DNA of 6,631 nucleotides from Deltaproteobacteria bacterium (GTDB taxonomy: Bacteria; Myxococcota; Myxococcia; Myxococcales; 40CM-4-68-19), in NCBI GenBank assembly GCA_005879095.1, contig VBLM01000360.1, positions 1-6,631 of the forward strand. The letters run 5' to 3'. A model generated the notes under the pieces. That model was given only the letters and a program-made list of their open reading frames with translations. It ran no database searches and was not told where the DNA came from. Positions within the stretch are counted from its first letter, which is position 1; each line of letters starts with the position of its first letter. This document shows positions 5,164 to 6,631 of this stretch, in pieces. Both the position numbers and the translations under genes were made by a program.

Positions 5164-6258
5164 ATGGAGGGGGGCCCGGTCGGCCTGATCGTGGTGGGTC
5201 TGGGCGGCGTCGGGAGCTCGCTGGTGAGCGGGCTGCTGGCGGCACGGGCGCACCTCGTTCATCCGTTTGGCAGCCTGGCCGAGGCGGGAGGCGCCGGGCG
5301 GCCGTCCGGCAGCTCGCTCGCCGCCTGGCGCGACAAGGCGCCGTTGGCGCAGCTCGGCGACCTCGTCCTCGGCGCGTTCGAGATTCACGAGGACGACGCC
5401 TATCGCGCCACGCTGCGGGCCGGTCTCGTCGGCCGTTCGCTGGTCGACGAACTGCGGCCCGAGCTCCGGCAGTTGCGCGCGATGCTCGGCGGCCGGCAGG
5501 CGCCGACGCGCCGCGAGCTCGCGGATATGCTCGCCGAAGACCTGCGCGGGTTCCTCGCCCACCATCACTGCTCGCGCGGTGTCGTGGTCTGCACGATTCC
5601 CGGGCTGCGAACGCCGCCCGCGAGGCTCGGCTTCACGGCCGCGGAGGTGTGGAAAGCGCTGGACGACGGCGCCGACTGGGTCACGCCCGGCGTCGTCTAT
5701 GCCGCGGCCGCTGCGCAGGCCGGATGCGCATTCGTCGCCGCCGGCCGCGATGCCGCCCTCTGTGCGCCGGCAATTCCGGCGCTGTTCGCAGAGAAGGGGC
5801 TGCCGATCGCCGGCGCCGGCCTGCTCGGACCGGACGCGGTCCTGCGCGAGCTCGTCGCGCAGGTCCTCGCGCAGGAAGGAATGCAGCTCGCGGGCGCAGT
5901 CTCGCTTTCCACGCGCGTCGAGCTGCGTGACGCGCCGCGATGGGGCGGCCCCGATCACACGTCGGAAATGGGGCTCGGCTCGGCGTGGGCGGGCGGCGCG
6001 TTCGAGCTGTCGCTCGCATTGCGCGGCCAGGTCGCGCTCTATCTCGCTGCACGCGCGCTCGACGCCGCACTCCTCGTCGAGCTCGCCGCACGGGCCGGGC
6101 GCGCCGGGGCGCAACAGTGGATGGACGCGCTCTTCACCATTCCGCTCGGCGCCGCGGCCCCGCACGAGGCGGCCGCCCGGTCGATCGCCGAGCGGCGTGC
6201 ACATCTGGAGGCCGAGCTCTCCGCGCTGGCCGAAGCCGCTCGCCGCCGGGCCGCCTAA
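5164..6258 (+). CDS. Divergent myo-inositol-1-phosphate-synthase-like Rossmann protein
   Basis: This 364-residue, probably cytosolic protein resembles the inositol-3-phosphate synthase family, which converts glucose 6-phosphate to myo-inositol phosphate with NAD. Visible marks: an N-terminal dinucleotide loop LIVVGLGGVGSSL at 8-20; GDLVLGAFEIHEDDAYRATL at 65-84, matching the DMVFGGWDI...DAM...A segment of classical enzymes, followed by DELRPELRQL; a second strand-turn VVVCTIPG at 140-147; TPGVVYAAAAAQAGCAFVAAG at 174-194, like the [22 protein letters not shown] region; and HTSEMGLGSAWAGG...ALDAALLVEL at about 265-307, like the TSEIFMGGTN...LDLVLLAEL end. The lysine-rich GDDFKSGQTK active-site segment is replaced by AGAGLLGPDAV, so normal synthase activity is doubtful. 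ATG 5164 follows a G-rich stretch and begins just before the nucleotide loop; GTG 5158 is possible. No neighbour points to inositol metabolism. Family by memory-based alignment; function open. Confidence 0.72.
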   Translation: MEGGPVGLIVVGLGGVGSSLVSGLLAARAHLVHPFGSLAEAGGAGRPSGSSLAAWRDKAPLAQLGDLVLGAFEIHEDDAYRATLRAGLVGRSLVDELRPELRQLRAMLGGRQAPTRRELADMLAEDLRGFLAHHHCSRGVVVCTIPGLRTPPARLGFTAAEVWKALDDGADWVTPGVVYAAAAAQAGCAFVAAGRDAALCAPAIPALFAEKGLPIAGAGLLGPDAVLRELVAQVLAQEGMQLAGAVSLSTRVELRDAPRWGGPDHTSEMGLGSAWAGGAFELSLALRGQVALYLAARALDAALLVELAARAGRAGAQQWMDALFTIPLGAAAPHEAAARSIAERRAHLEAELSALAEAARRRAA

Positions 6259-6482
6259 GCGCTCTGTTCTCCTATTAAATTTCCCTCCCGAAGGAAGCGG
6301 ATTTCCATTTCCGTCCGCGTTGCTTCCCTTGAGCGTCCAAGAGCGCACGCCGCGCAGCCTCGGGAAGGCAGGCATGCCGCTTGCTCCATGTCCGTATGGG
6401 GACGGCGAGGGACGCCAGCGACGGCTCTGCCGGCGGGTGGACAATCGGGGGGGTCGGCGTTGCGGGGGCGCATCGCTGACAT
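6259..6482. other. Non-coding stretch without a convincing gene
   Basis: These 224 bases follow the inositol-phosphate-synthase-like gene and precede a strong terminator. Open frames on the minus strand (75-96 codons) have mixed, Pro/Arg-rich composition with no recognisable motif and no ribosome binding site, and two of them compete for the same bases. The first part, around 6271-6330, is clearly less GC-rich than the genes and forms an imperfect hairpin. Short self-complementary words such as GGCATGCC (6371-6378) and GTCC/GGAC also occur. It may be an untranslated tail, a small RNA or a decayed gene; nothing decides between them. Confidence 0.5.
6293..6327. other. Imperfect hairpin after the inositol-phosphate-synthase-like gene
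   Basis: GGAAGCGGA (6293-6301) pairs with TCC (6314-6316) plus GCTTCC (6322-6327), giving nine base pairs interrupted by a five-base bulge, GCGTT, on the right arm. The loop is about 12 bases. No T-run follows, so it is not an intrinsic terminator. It could stabilise the 3' end of the upstream transcript or be part of a structured RNA. Confidence 0.35.
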
Positions 6483-6529
6483 GTGGGGCGCGGGCGGGCT
6501 GGGGAGCCCCGCTCGCGCCCCACTCTTTT
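6483..6529 (+). terminator. Strong rho-independent terminator
   Basis: Left arm 6483-6500 (GTGGGGCGCGGGCGGGCT) pairs with 6505-6523 through 16 consecutive pairs, one of them G-T. A one-base bulge and two more pairs close a four-base GGGG loop. TCTTTT follows at once, as expected for an intrinsic terminator read on the plus strand. The other strand has no T-run, so it is one-way. It ends either a long 3' tail of the inositol-phosphate-synthase-like gene or an RNA encoded in 6259-6482. Confidence 0.85.
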
Positions 6530-6548
6530 CAGCCCTTGATCAGGATAC

Positions 6549-6577
6549 TTGACCGATCGATCCACTCAAGATACGGT
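6549..6577 (+). promoter_or_regulatory. Sigma70-like promoter for the right-edge gene
   Basis: TTGACC (6549-6554) and TACGGT (6572-6577) are separated by 17 bases, the ideal sigma70 spacing. The -35 matches consensus at five of six positions; the -10 keeps only the TA---T core. It sits just after the terminator and about 40 bases before a GTG with a ribosome binding site, which is a sensible layout. Inverted CTTGA/TCAAG words flank the -35 and lie in the spacer. Confidence 0.45.
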
Positions 6578-6616
6578 GACTCGCGAGCGCCCGATCAAGC
6601 GCTCGAAAGAGGCGAC

Positions 6617-6631
6617 GTGGCCGAGCGACAG
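6617..6631 (+). CDS. Possible start of a gene cut by the window edge
   Basis: The GTG at 6617 is preceded by AAAGAGG (6606-6612) four bases upstream, a usable ribosome binding site, and lies downstream of a promoter-like element. Only five codons are visible (MAERQ if GTG is read as Met), so no product can be named. The same bases (GGCGACGTGGCCGAGCG) also resemble the 5' end of a serine tRNA, but the D-loop GG pair expected next is absent (GAC instead). Confidence 0.3.

Noticed and set aside
5086..6444. A 452-codon minus-strand frame across the inositol-phosphate-synthase-like gene
   Set aside because: Low-complexity Arg/Gly/Glu composition typical of a shadow; the plus-strand frame has recognisable family segments.
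6255..6565. Two minus-strand frames (75 and 96 codons) after the last full gene
   Set aside because: They overlap each other in different frames, show no family motif, have no ribosome binding site, and one crosses the terminator hairpin. Kept only as a possible decayed sequence.
6613..6631. 5' end of a serine tRNA (GGCGACGTGGCCGAGCG)
   Set aside because: The acceptor and D-stem start fits, but the D-loop GG is replaced by GA and only 19 bases are visible. A GTG start codon with a ribosome binding site and a promoter fits at least as well.

Overview
The window is a compact, very GC-rich stretch of bacterial chromosome with seven complete genes and two genes cut by the window edges. A periplasmic Spy/CpxP-like protein next to a Cpx-type two-component pair points to a Gram-negative bacterium. 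The overall gene set and the GC-rich, Ala/Arg-rich proteins would fit a myxobacterium-like or related uncultured proteobacterial lineage, but that placement is inference. No mobile element, CRISPR array, rRNA or complete tRNA was seen.

Layout. Bases 1-83 (minus) hold the first 27 codons of an exported or membrane-anchored protein of unknown function. It diverges, across a 23-bp gap, from a LOG-family phosphoribohydrolase gene (107-679, plus). That gene runs tail-to-tail, with overlapping stop codons, into a minus-strand block read right to left: purC (4097-3156), a Spy/CpxP-like gene (3086-2613), an OmpR-family response regulator (2602-1922) and its histidine kinase (about 1922-676). The start codon of purC overlaps the first possible start of a divergent TrmJ-type tRNA methyltransferase gene (4096-4812, plus). 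The trmJ stop codon in turn overlaps that of a small minus-strand zinc-finger-like gene (5072-4809). A gap of about 90 bp then leads to a plus-strand gene for a divergent myo-inositol-1-phosphate-synthase-like protein (5164-6258). Bases 6259-6482 hold no convincing gene. A strong intrinsic terminator follows (6483-6529), then a sigma70-like promoter and what may be the start of another plus-strand gene at the right edge.

How the parts fit. The Spy-like chaperone or sensor, the regulator and the kinase look like one envelope-stress or metal-stress operon, with the effector gene first and a PhoP/CpxR-type direct repeat just upstream. purC (purine synthesis), trmJ (tRNA modification) and the LOG gene (nucleotide 5'-monophosphate cleavage) are housekeeping genes with no evident functional link to it.

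The points most worth a second look are: a probable one-base deletion that moves the kinase N-terminus out of frame; the candidate autoregulatory operator that overlaps the purC stop codon; the inositol-phosphate-synthase-like protein that has lost the family's active-site lysines; and the extreme packing of gene ends and starts, with possible leaderless transcription. I see no clear multi-gene novel defence or biosynthetic system here.
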